A stretch of DNA of 64,000 bases, taken from Oceanibium sediminis. GTDB lineage: Bacteria > Pseudomonadota > Alphaproteobacteria > Rhodobacterales > Rhodobacteraceae. The notes beneath the pieces were generated by a model, which ran no database searches, was not told the origin of the DNA, and saw only the letters and a list, made by a program, of their open reading frames with translations. Both the position numbers and the translations under genes were made by a program. Where the stretch lies: the NCBI RefSeq assembly GCF_003265325.1, contig NZ_QGNX01000001.1:1054001-1118000 (forward strand), written 5' to 3'. Below are positions 57,002 through 64,000 of this stretch, one piece after another (position 1 is the first letter of the stretch; every line of letters starts with the position of its first letter).

Positions 57002-57071
57002 TCCGCCCGTCCGCTTGCGGTGCGGCGCGACCTGTCACATCCTGTGGGAAAGCCCCGAAAGGACACATCTG

Positions 57072-57482
57072 ATGAGCTATCTGAAAGCAGCCCTGCCCGT
57101 CGCCCTTGGCCTGCCGATCCTTCTGGTCGCCGCCTGTGACCCGGTCGAGCAGGTGGACGCGGCGGCCATATACGGCGAGCATTGCGCGGTCTGCCACGGC
57201 CCCGCCGGCCTTGGCGACGGCCCGGCGGCAGAGGGGCTGGCGAAGCCGCCCTCGGACCTGACCCGGATTGCCGTGCGCAACGAGGGCAGCTTCGATTTCG
57301 CCGCCGTGATGTCGATGATCGACGGCTACAAGGCCCCGTCGCGCGACATGCCGCGTTTCGGCGACATGCTGGCGGAAAGCGAAACCGTGCCCTTCGACAG
57401 CGGCGACGGTATTCTGACGCCGACCCCCGCCTCGCTGATCGCGCTGGCGAAATACGTCGAAAGCATTCAAGTCTCTGAATGA
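57072..57482 (+). CDS. Cytochrome c family lipoprotein
   Basis: A 136-residue exported protein. Its signal sequence ends in a lipobox-like VAAC near residue 22, so the cytochrome is probably lipid-anchored. The single haem motif is CAVCH near residue 40, followed by GPAGLGDGPAAEGLAKPP. A distal methionine candidate lies in RDMPRFGDML near 97. No oxidase or dehydrogenase gene is adjacent; the electron-transfer partner is unknown. Confidence 0.87.
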   Translation: MSYLKAALPVALGLPILLVAACDPVEQVDAAAIYGEHCAVCHGPAGLGDGPAAEGLAKPPSDLTRIAVRNEGSFDFAAVMSMIDGYKAPSRDMPRFGDMLAESETVPFDSGDGILTPTPASLIALAKYVESIQVSE

Positions 57483-57485
57483 AAA

Positions 57486-57511
57486 CGGGCGGCCCACAAA
57501 GGGGCCGCCCG
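57486..57511. terminator. Bidirectional terminator between the cytochrome and VWA genes
   Basis: CGGGCGGCCC (57486-57495) and GGGCCGCCCG (57502-57511) form a 10-bp stem with a 6-base loop. On the minus strand TTTT follows. It lies between the two convergent stops. Confidence 0.85.
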
Positions 57512-57531
57512 GACAAACCGGCTGGCGGGGA

Positions 57532-59568
57532 TCAGTCCAGCGCGTCGGCCATGCGGATCAGGCTGAGCAGTTCCGAGCGGTAGCCGTAGGCATCCTCGCC
57601 CCGGTTGGCCGCCGCTAGCGCCAGCGCGTCCGCGTAGTCCCAGCCCGGCGTGGCGCGATGCCCGCGCAGCAGCCCGGCAAAGCCCGCGACAGCGGCGGCG
57701 AACCGCGTTTCCTGCGGCGCGATGTCCGCGCGATCGGGCAGCACCGGGGTTTCGATCAGCTTTGAACGCTCCTCCCCCGGCAGCTTGTAGCGCAGCTTGA
57801 GGAAGGCGTATTCGCCGGAGGTGTCGCTGGCCTGCGTCGTTTCGGATGTGCCATAGCGCAGGTCGCTGATCCGTTCCGCGGGGGAGCCGACGGGCGTGAT
57901 CTCGTAAAGGGCGGTCACCTGGTGGCCCGCGCCGATTTCGCCCGCGTCCACGGCGTCATTGTTGAAATCCTCGCGGTTCAGGGCGCGGGTTTCATAGCCG
58001 ATCAGGCGGTATTCGCTGATCTGGGCGGGGTTGAACTCCACCTGGATTTTCACGTCGCCCGCGATGGGGAACAGGTTGGCGGTCATATCCTCGACCAGCA
58101 CTTTCTGCGCCTCGGCCAAGGTGTCGATATAGGCGGCGATGCCGTTGCCGTTCTGGGCCAGGCTTTGCATGACCGCGCCGTTGTAGTTGCCGCGCCCGAA
58201 GCCCAGCACCGACAGGTAGGTGCCGCTGTCTCGCTTGTCCTCGACAAAGGTTTTCAGTTCCTCGGGGTCGGAGATGCCGACGTTGAAATCCCCATCCGTG
58301 GCCAGGATCACGCGGGCAATCTCGCCCTCCGTCGCCATCTGTTCGGCCACGGAATAGGCCTGTTGCAGCCCGGCCTGCCCGGCGGTGGAGCCGCCCGCCG
58401 CCAGTTGGTCAAGGCTGTCAAGGATTATCGCGCTCTCGCTGGCCGGGGTCGGGGCCAGGGCCATGCCGGCGGAGCCTGCATAGGTGACGATGGCGACACT
58501 GTCCTCGGCGCTCAGCGTCTCAAGCAGCAGCTTGAAGGACTGCTTCAGCAGCGGCAGCTTCCTCGGATCCTCCATCGAGCCGGAGGTGTCGATCAGGAAC
58601 ACCAGGTTCAGCGGCGGGCGTTCGGCCAGCTCATAGCCCTGGATGCCGATGTGCATCAGCTTCGTGTACGGGTTCCACGGCGTTTCGGCGATGGAGACGG
58701 AGGTGGCGAAAGGCACCTCGCGGCTGTCCGGCGCGGGGTAGGCGTAGTCGAAATAGTTCACCATTTCCTCGATCCGCACCGCCGCGCGCGGGGGCATCGT
58801 GCCATTTTGCAGCGAGTTCCTGACCAGCGCGTAAGCCGCCGTGTCCACGTCGATGGAAAAGGTCGAGACGGGCTCCTCCGCCGTGAGTTTCAGCGGGTTC
58901 GCCGCCGCCTCGGGGAAAGCCTCGCTCGAGGATTCGGGCGGGCGAACGACGAGGGGGCGCGCGGGCTCAGGCGCAATCCGTTCCATCTGGATGCCGTCGC
59001 CGGGGGTGAATTGCAGCAACGGCGCGGAGCGGGGGGCGACCGCCATGTCACCGTCCGCGAAAGACTCGGCCTCTTCGGCGGGGGCAATCTCTTCAAGTTG
59101 GACCATATCACTTTTCCCGAGCACGATTGGCGCGGGCGGCGCGCTCCGCTGCTGCCCCTCGACCTGCCCGGCAAGGGTATCGCTACGGCCACGCTCGTCG
59201 TCTGCGGTGCGTTGTTCCGCCCGGCGGATCGCGTCGCGTAGGGCGGACTCCATGTGCGAGCTGCCGTGACGCAGCGGGCCGAAGTCGCCCAACAGCACAA
59301 CCGCGATTGCGGCGGTGGCAAGGGCGGAGGTGCCCATCAGGGCGCGGGTCGAGGTGAGGCGGGTCAGCATGGTTTTCACTCCTGTCCAGAAACCGCGCGC
59401 CTCTTGCGTGCGGTCAGGAGTAGGACGCGCCTGCGCGGGCGATCCTTGGTGCGCGCGCGAAAAATTTTCGGCCGCCGCGCGCAACGCCGCCTGTTTCGCC
59501 GCCTCGGACGGGGGCGGGGTGCCCTGCTTCAGGGCGCGGGACAGTCTGTCGAGAGGGTCCTGGGTCAT
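57532..59568 (-). CDS. VWA-domain membrane protein (YfbK-like)
   Basis: A 678-residue protein. About 70 N-terminal residues precede one transmembrane helix (about 76-94, MGTSALATAAIAVVLLG). A low-complexity stretch follows, then the YfbK-type N-terminal module (STFSIDVDTAAYALVRNSL near 235). The VWA domain has the MIDAS motif DTSGSME near 325 and ILATDGDFNVG, followed by a C-terminal domain (YALALAAANRGED-like). The ATG overlaps the stop of the ECF sigma gene (ATGA). That coupling suggests the N-terminal segment could hold or release the sigma factor, but no zinc anti-sigma motif is visible. Confidence 0.87.
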   Translation of the reverse strand: MTQDPLDRLSRALKQGTPPPSEAAKQAALRAAAENFSRAHQGSPAQARPTPDRTQEARGFWTGVKTMLTRLTSTRALMGTSALATAAIAVVLLGDFGPLRHGSSHMESALRDAIRRAEQRTADDERGRSDTLAGQVEGQQRSAPPAPIVLGKSDMVQLEEIAPAEEAESFADGDMAVAPRSAPLLQFTPGDGIQMERIAPEPARPLVVRPPESSSEAFPEAAANPLKLTAEEPVSTFSIDVDTAAYALVRNSLQNGTMPPRAAVRIEEMVNYFDYAYPAPDSREVPFATSVSIAETPWNPYTKLMHIGIQGYELAERPPLNLVFLIDTSGSMEDPRKLPLLKQSFKLLLETLSAEDSVAIVTYAGSAGMALAPTPASESAIILDSLDQLAAGGSTAGQAGLQQAYSVAEQMATEGEIARVILATDGDFNVGISDPEELKTFVEDKRDSGTYLSVLGFGRGNYNGAVMQSLAQNGNGIAAYIDTLAEAQKVLVEDMTANLFPIAGDVKIQVEFNPAQISEYRLIGYETRALNREDFNNDAVDAGEIGAGHQVTALYEITPVGSPAERISDLRYGTSETTQASDTSGEYAFLKLRYKLPGEERSKLIETPVLPDRADIAPQETRFAAAVAGFAGLLRGHRATPGWDYADALALAAANRGEDAYGYRSELLSLIRMADALD

Positions 59569-60107
59569 ACCTTGTCCTCCTCAGCCATGGTGCGCAGGCG
59601 CTTTCGGACCTCGCTCATGCGCCAGCTTACGGTGCCCTCTGACAGCTGGAGCACCTCGGCCGCTTCGGCGTGTGTCATCTCCTCGCCGAGGACCAGCGCG
59701 ACGGTTTCGCGCAACTCCGGCGTCAGCGCGGCCATGGCCCGGCGCAGCCACGCCTGCGCCGCCGCCGACTCGGCCGCCTCGGCGCGGCGCATGGTTTCCA
59801 CGTCGCCCCAGGCGTTGGCGGTGCGGGTCTGTGTTGCCTGCCGCCGCAGCCGATCACGCGCCGCGTTGATCACGATCCGGTGCAGCCAGGTGGTGAACAG
59901 CGACTCGCGGCGGAACCCTTTCAGCTTGCCCGGCAGGGCGGCGCAGATGTCCTGCGCCAGATCCTCCGCCTCTGCCTGGATGCCGAGGACGCGGTACGAC
60001 AGCCGGTAGATTCGCTCGTAATGGCGCGCCACAAGCTCACCAAAGGCGTCGGCATCCGCTCGCAGCGCCCGTTCCACCAGGCTGATGTCGCTCGGCTCCA
60101 TTCTCAT
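59565..60107 (-). CDS. ECF-type RNA polymerase sigma factor
   Basis: A 180-residue group IV sigma factor. Region 2 is VARHYERIYRLSYRVLGIQAEAEDLAQDICA at about 25-55. Region 4 is LTPELRETVALVLGEEMTHAEAAEVLQLSEGTVSWRMSEVRKRL at about 125-168. The gene is translationally coupled to the VWA protein. The 219 bases upstream (60108-60326), shared with the divergent acyl-CoA synthetase gene, are comparatively AT-rich and must hold its promoter. Confidence 0.93.
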   Translation of the reverse strand: MRMEPSDISLVERALRADADAFGELVARHYERIYRLSYRVLGIQAEAEDLAQDICAALPGKLKGFRRESLFTTWLHRIVINAARDRLRRQATQTRTANAWGDVETMRRAEAAESAAAQAWLRRAMAALTPELRETVALVLGEEMTHAEAAEVLQLSEGTVSWRMSEVRKRLRTMAEEDKV

Positions 60108-60267
60108 GCCCCGTTAGACGCATGCGCAGCGCCGATCCTTGGCGGTAGACTGAACTTTTTTTCGCGCGGCGTCACCTGGTTCGAGGGAAATGAACGCTGG
60201 TTCAATTTTTTCCGTAGACCTGCGCTTGAACGGTGCTAGACTCAATTCAAATGGTCCATTGAAAAAC

Positions 60268-60308
60268 GCCGCAGCAACGTATTGCGGCTCGCGGGCAACG
60301 ACCCGCGA
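60268..60308 (+). promoter_or_regulatory. Two hairpins in the acyl-CoA synthetase leader
   Basis: GCCGCA/TGCGGC (60268-60273 with 60283-60288) is followed at once by TCGCGGG/CCCGCGA (60289-60295 with 60302-60308). The GGGAGG ribosome-binding site begins two bases later. Stacking of the two stems next to the site suggests some control of translation; nothing further can be said. Confidence 0.4.
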
Positions 60309-60326
60309 ATGGGAGGTTGACCACGA

Positions 60327-62288
60327 ATGACGGCAGACCGGCCAGCCACGGGGCTGGACACGTTTCCGAAATTGCTGGCCCGGAATGTCGACTCATTCGG
60401 GACAGGCCACGCTTATCGCGAAAAAGAGTTCGGGATCTGGCAAAGCTGGACCTGGGCCGAGGCGGGGGAACAGGTGGCGGCGCTGGCCAAGGGGCTGATC
60501 GCGCTGGGCCTGGACGAGGGCGATTACGTCGCCGTGATCGGGCGCAACCGCCCGCATCTGTACATGGCCATGACCTCCATCCAGTGCGCGGGTGCGATTC
60601 CCGTGCCGCTATACCAAGACGCAGTGGCCGAAGAGATGGCCTATGTGCTAGATCACTGCGGCGCGCGCTACGTGATCGCCGAGGATCAGGAGCAGGTCGA
60701 CAAGGTCATGGACATCAAGGACCGGCTGCCGGGGCTTGAGCAGATCCTCTACCTCGATCCGCGCGGCTTGCGGAAATACGATCACACCCATCTGCACAAG
60801 CTCGAGGAAGTGGTCGCCGCCGGGCGCGCCTCGGACAACGAGGGGGACCTGAAGCGCCGCTCTGACGCGCTGAGCGGGGCCAGCACCTGCGTGATGCTCT
60901 ATACCTCGGGCACCACCGGGCGGCCGAAAGGCGTGGTGCTGTCCAACGACAATATCATCCTGACCGCCAAGGCCAGTGCAGAGGTCGATCACCTGACCCA
61001 TACGGACAGCGTGCTGGCTTATCTGCCCATGGCATGGGTGGGCGATTTCATCTTTTCCATGGGTCAGGCGTACTGGACCGGGTTCTGCGTCGCCTGCCCT
61101 GAATCGGAAGCCACGATGCAGCATGACCTGCGCGAGATCGGGCCGACCTATTTCTTCGCGCCGCCGCGCTTCTTCGAAGGGCTGCTGACCAATGTGACCA
61201 TCCGCATGGAGGATGCGGCGAAGATCAAGCAGCGCATGTACCGCTATTTCATGGGCGTCGCGGGCCGAGTCGGCCCGGACATCCTGGATGGCAAGCCGGT
61301 CGGTTTCATGGACCGGATGCTGTACCGGCTGGGCGATCTTCTGGTCTATGGCCCGCTGAAGAACACGCTGGGTCTGAGCCGCGTGCGCGTCGGCTACACC
61401 GCCGGGGAAGCGATCGGGCCGGAGCTGTTCGATTTCTACCGCTCCATCGGGATCAACCTCAAACAGCTCTACGGGCAGACGGAGGCGAGCGTCTTCATCA
61501 CCCAGCAGGCCGACGGGCAGGTGCGCGCGGATACGGTGGGAACGCCCACACCCGGGGTCGAGATCCGCATCGACGAGAACGGCGAGGTCTTCTACCGCTC
61601 GCCCGGGGTGTTCCAGGAGTATTACAAGAACGCGGAAAGCACGGCCTCCACCAAGGATGCGGAAGGCTGGGTCGCCACCGGCGACGCCGGGTTCATCGAG
61701 CCGGACACCGGCCAGCTGCGCATCATCGACCGCGCCAAGGACGTGGGAAAGATGTCGGACGGGTCGATGTATGCGCCGAAATATGTCGAGAATAAGCTGA
61801 AGTTCTACCCCAACATCCTTGAGGCGGTGGTCTTCGGGGCCGGGCGCGACCGGTGCTGCGCGTTCCTGAACATCGACCTGGCGGCGGTGGGCAACTGGGC
61901 CGAGCGCAACAACATCGCCTATGCCAGCTACCAGGAACTCGCCGCGCATCCGCGCGTCTACGCGATGTTCCAGGAGCATGTGGAGGCGGTGAACGAGAGC
62001 ATCGCCCACGACGGGATGCTGTCCGGCTGCCAGGTGCATCGCTTCGTGATCCTGCACAAGCAGTTGGACGCCGACGACGGCGAGTTGACGCGCACCCAGA
62101 AGGTGCGCCGCCGCATCATTGAGGAGAAGTTCTCCGACATCATCGACGCGCTCTACGACGGGTCGGACAGCGTCTACACCGAAACAGAAGTGACCTACGA
62201 GGACGGGCGCAAGGGCAAGATCAAGGCGACGCTGGAAATCCGCGACGCGAAGGTCTGGCCGCGCAACCCGGCGGTGGCCGCGGAATGA
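60327..62288 (+). CDS. Long-chain acyl-CoA synthetase (AMP-binding enzyme)
   Basis: A 653-residue adenylate-forming ligase. The A3 motif MLYTSGTTGRPKGVVLSN lies near residue 190, the helical bubble region resembles FadD15-type long-chain enzymes, YGQTEAS is near 390, and the hinge motif GWVATGDAGFIEPDTG-like, then RAKDVGKMSDG, lies near 470. GGGAGG precedes the ATG. Downstream are a small membrane protein and LivG. Such ligases often sit with branched-chain-type ABC transporters for aromatic or fatty acids, so import and activation of a carboxylic acid is a fair guess. Confidence 0.9.
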   Translation: MTADRPATGLDTFPKLLARNVDSFGTGHAYREKEFGIWQSWTWAEAGEQVAALAKGLIALGLDEGDYVAVIGRNRPHLYMAMTSIQCAGAIPVPLYQDAVAEEMAYVLDHCGARYVIAEDQEQVDKVMDIKDRLPGLEQILYLDPRGLRKYDHTHLHKLEEVVAAGRASDNEGDLKRRSDALSGASTCVMLYTSGTTGRPKGVVLSNDNIILTAKASAEVDHLTHTDSVLAYLPMAWVGDFIFSMGQAYWTGFCVACPESEATMQHDLREIGPTYFFAPPRFFEGLLTNVTIRMEDAAKIKQRMYRYFMGVAGRVGPDILDGKPVGFMDRMLYRLGDLLVYGPLKNTLGLSRVRVGYTAGEAIGPELFDFYRSIGINLKQLYGQTEASVFITQQADGQVRADTVGTPTPGVEIRIDENGEVFYRSPGVFQEYYKNAESTASTKDAEGWVATGDAGFIEPDTGQLRIIDRAKDVGKMSDGSMYAPKYVENKLKFYPNILEAVVFGAGRDRCCAFLNIDLAAVGNWAERNNIAYASYQELAAHPRVYAMFQEHVEAVNESIAHDGMLSGCQVHRFVILHKQLDADDGELTRTQKVRRRIIEEKFSDIIDALYDGSDSVYTETEVTYEDGRKGKIKATLEIRDAKVWPRNPAVAAE

Positions 62289-62352
62289 GGGGCCGCCGGA
62301 CGACGCTCGCGCTCTGCGCATCGCCCCGCCCGCCGTCCCATGAGGGGGCGCG

Positions 62353-62712
62353 ATGAACCGGTTCCGCGAGCCCGATCATATCGAGGTCGGCGCGGTCCTG
62401 CGCGTTCTGTCCCTGCTGCTGCTGTTCGCGGCGAGCGCCTGGCTGCTGCTGTCTGACTATCACCCGATGAGCCTGGCGGTGCTGACCTCCGTCTATTTCT
62501 GCGCCTATGTGGCGTTCCGCCTGATATGGTTCCTGGACAACAACAGCTTCACGCCCCAGCGCCGCCAGGTAGGCCTGACCTGGGCGCTGACCGGGTTCAA
62601 CGCCGACACCAGCGAGTTCGATGGCCGCCCTGTCCGGGTCTATTTCCTGCTTCTGACCCTGATGAGCGCGGGGCTGTTCCTGCGCCCCATCGTTCGCGCG
62701 GTGGTTCTGTGA
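62353..62712 (+). CDS. Small hypothetical membrane protein
   Basis: A 119-residue protein with three hydrophobic helices (LRVLSLLLLFAASAWLLL, LTSVYFCAYVAFRLIWFL, FLLLTLMSAGLFLRPI). It lies between the acyl-CoA synthetase and livG genes on the same strand. I do not recognise it; its fixed place suggests an accessory part of the transport unit. Confidence 0.75.
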   Translation: MNRFREPDHIEVGAVLRVLSLLLLFAASAWLLLSDYHPMSLAVLTSVYFCAYVAFRLIWFLDNNSFTPQRRQVGLTWALTGFNADTSEFDGRPVRVYFLLLTLMSAGLFLRPIVRAVVL

Positions 62713-62802
62713 GCGTCGCGCGCCGAACCCCCGTGGCGACAGGCCAGGCAGGGCTCGGAGGGTATGAATGAAACGTGATCCGCTATCGGAAAGGCCCCTC
62801 GC

Positions 62803-63624
62803 ATGAGCCTCGACTCGTCGCAGACCATGACCACGCCGGACGGGCGCACCATCGGTGGCGTCGTGATGGAGATGAAGCACATCACCCTGCGTTTCGGTGG
62901 CGTGGTGGCGATCAAGGATATCAGCTTCGACATCCGCGAGGGCGAGATCCGCGCCATCATCGGGCCGAACGGGGCGGGGAAATCCTCGATGCTGAACGTG
63001 ATCAACGGCTTCTATCACCCCCAGGAGGGCGAGGTCTGGTTCGAAGGCAAGAGGCGCAAGCCCATGAAGCCCCATGAGATCGCCCACCAGGGCATCGCGC
63101 GGACCTTCCAGAATATCGCCTTGTTCAAGGGCATGACGACGCTCGACAACATCATGACCGGCCGCTTCACGCGGATGAAGGCGCCGTGGTGGCAGCAGGC
63201 GATCTGGGCCGGCCCCGCCGAGCGTGAAGAGGTGGCCAACCGCGAGGTGGTCGAGAAGATCATCGACTTCCTGGAGATCCAGGCGATCCGCAAGACGCCC
63301 GTGGGCCGTCTGCCCTATGGCCTGCAAAAACGGGTGGAACTGGGCCGCGCCCTGGGGGCGGAACCGCGCCTGCTTTTGCTGGACGAGCCCATGGCCGGCA
63401 TGAACGTCGAGGAGAAGGAGGACATGAGCCGCTTCATTCTGGACGTGAACGACGAGTTCGGCACCACGATCGCGCTGATCGAGCATGACATGGGCGTCGT
63501 GATGGATATCTCGGACCGGGTCGTCGTGATGGACTACGGCGCGAAGATCGGCGACGGCACGCCGGACGAGGTGCGCAACAATCCCGCGGTGATCGACGCC
63601 TACCTCGGGGTGGCGCATGATTAG
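62803..63624 (+). CDS. livG: LivG-like branched-chain amino acid type ABC transporter ATP-binding protein
   Basis: A 273-residue ABC ATPase. Walker A is GPNGAGKSSMLNVINGFY near residue 49, the LivG-type IARTFQNIALF is near 98, the signature is LPYGLQKRVELGRAL near 175, and Walker B is LLLLDEPMAGMN. It has the short C-terminal end DAYLGVAHD typical of LivG. It should energise import together with LivH/LivM and LivF, which are not in the window. The true substrate class is open. Confidence 0.93.
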   Translation: MSLDSSQTMTTPDGRTIGGVVMEMKHITLRFGGVVAIKDISFDIREGEIRAIIGPNGAGKSSMLNVINGFYHPQEGEVWFEGKRRKPMKPHEIAHQGIARTFQNIALFKGMTTLDNIMTGRFTRMKAPWWQQAIWAGPAEREEVANREVVEKIIDFLEIQAIRKTPVGRLPYGLQKRVELGRALGAEPRLLLLDEPMAGMNVEEKEDMSRFILDVNDEFGTTIALIEHDMGVVMDISDRVVVMDYGAKIGDGTPDEVRNNPAVIDAYLGVAHD

Positions 63625-63764
63625 GCGCGCGGGTGTCGCGCGGCCAGGAGTGGCGCGCGCGTCTGACGCAGGCCGGTCCCGAAACGGGGCAGGCACAAGT
63701 GGCGCGTATCCGTGTGTCTGGATCGCGCGCCTGACAGAAGTTTCGTCTTATCGAGGGTTTGAAG

Positions 63765-64000
63765 ATGGTAAAGAGTACGATCGTGGCCGCGTTTATGGCC
63801 GTTTTCGCATCAGCCGCCATGGCTGAGGAAACAACGGGGAGCAGGATGGTCGACGCATTGACCGGATCTTGTGTGCAAAAGGTTTCCAGGGCCAGCGGCC
63901 TGCCGGCCGACGGCCTGGTCGCGACCGACCCGGACGCCACGGGGCACCTGGTCGCAGGTGGCGGGCAAGTCTGGCAGACCGCGGACGGGAACGTGCTGGT
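63765..64000 (+). CDS. Exported protein, 5' part only
   Basis: A frame open from ATG 63765 to the window end (78 codons, no stop). It starts with a clear signal peptide (MVKSTIVAAFMAVFASAAMAEE) and continues SRMVDALTGSCVQKV, later TGHLVAGGGQVWQTADGN. GAGGGTTTGAAG precedes the ATG. The family is not recognisable from this fragment. It does not begin like a LivJ-type binding protein. Confidence 0.7.
   Translation, partial: MVKSTIVAAFMAVFASAAMAEETTGSRMVDALTGSCVQKVSRASGLPADGLVATDPDATGHLVAGGGQVWQTADGNVL

Overview
The window is GC-rich, gene-dense chromosomal DNA from an alphaproteobacterium, most likely Rhodobacterales (Roseobacter/Rhodobacter group). This rests on protein resemblance and gene order: an F1 operon without Fo genes, MipZ, a TrcR-type (DUF1013) regulator, a cysteine-free L31, ffh-chorismate mutase-rpsP-rimM-trmD-rplS in a row, a phasin, an FNR-type box and a CIRCE element. 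I see no rRNA, tRNA, CRISPR array, prophage or insertion sequence. It reads as core genome with a few accessory genes tucked into housekeeping operons.

Layout. 1-5.3 kb: the 3' part of priA, a hisC-like aminotransferase coupled to prephenate dehydrogenase, an extensin-like lipoprotein, a DUF2125 protein and a ChaC-like cyclotransferase. 5.5-13.9 kb: envelope genes (a LysM plus solute-binding protein, NfeD and SPFH, an ExbB/MotA-like plus MotB/OmpA-like stator pair with a very long coiled coil), a possible orphan GvpL/GvpF-like gene and an esterase. 14-18.2 kb: clpA, a structured intergenic region, gloB and a divergent methyltransferase. 18.4-24.8 kb: atpH-A-G-D-[methyltransferase]-atpC-[Stf0-like sulfotransferase]. 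24.8-32.5 kb: an isomerase, prs coupled to a second sulfotransferase, then a minus-strand run from a TraB/GumN protein through HAD, MaoC, ribF and a YcgN-like protein to threonine aldolase. 32.6-34.7 kb: CIRCE-groES-groEL with a terminator. 34.8-43.1 kb: a GNAT protein, an RNase T2, trcR, two tandem membrane GT-C paralogues, an SDR lacking its catalytic lysine, an rsmC-like gene, clpS and a phasin. 43.3-51.5 kb: a SPOR-tailed D-Ala-D-Ala carboxypeptidase, mipZ, rpmE, a membrane protein and the rplS-trmD-rimM-rpsP-aroQ-ffh block read on the minus strand. 51.7-64 kb: an FNR-boxed globin, trhO, a frameshifted SDR next to a LysR gene with a palindromic operator, zapE, a cytochrome c lipoprotein, an ECF sigma/VWA pair, and an acyl-CoA synthetase - small membrane protein - LivG start of a transport operon that runs off the end.

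Most worth a second look are the stator pair with its coiled coil of about 350 residues, the sugar-decoration type genes (methyltransferase, two sulfotransferases) inserted behind atpD, atpC and prs with a shared junction sequence, the GT-C duplication with contrasting base composition, the FNR box at the globin, the apparently leaderless LysR gene, the possible orphan gas-vesicle-type gene, and the structured clpA-gloB spacer. All family assignments were made by eye from motifs; no database was searched.
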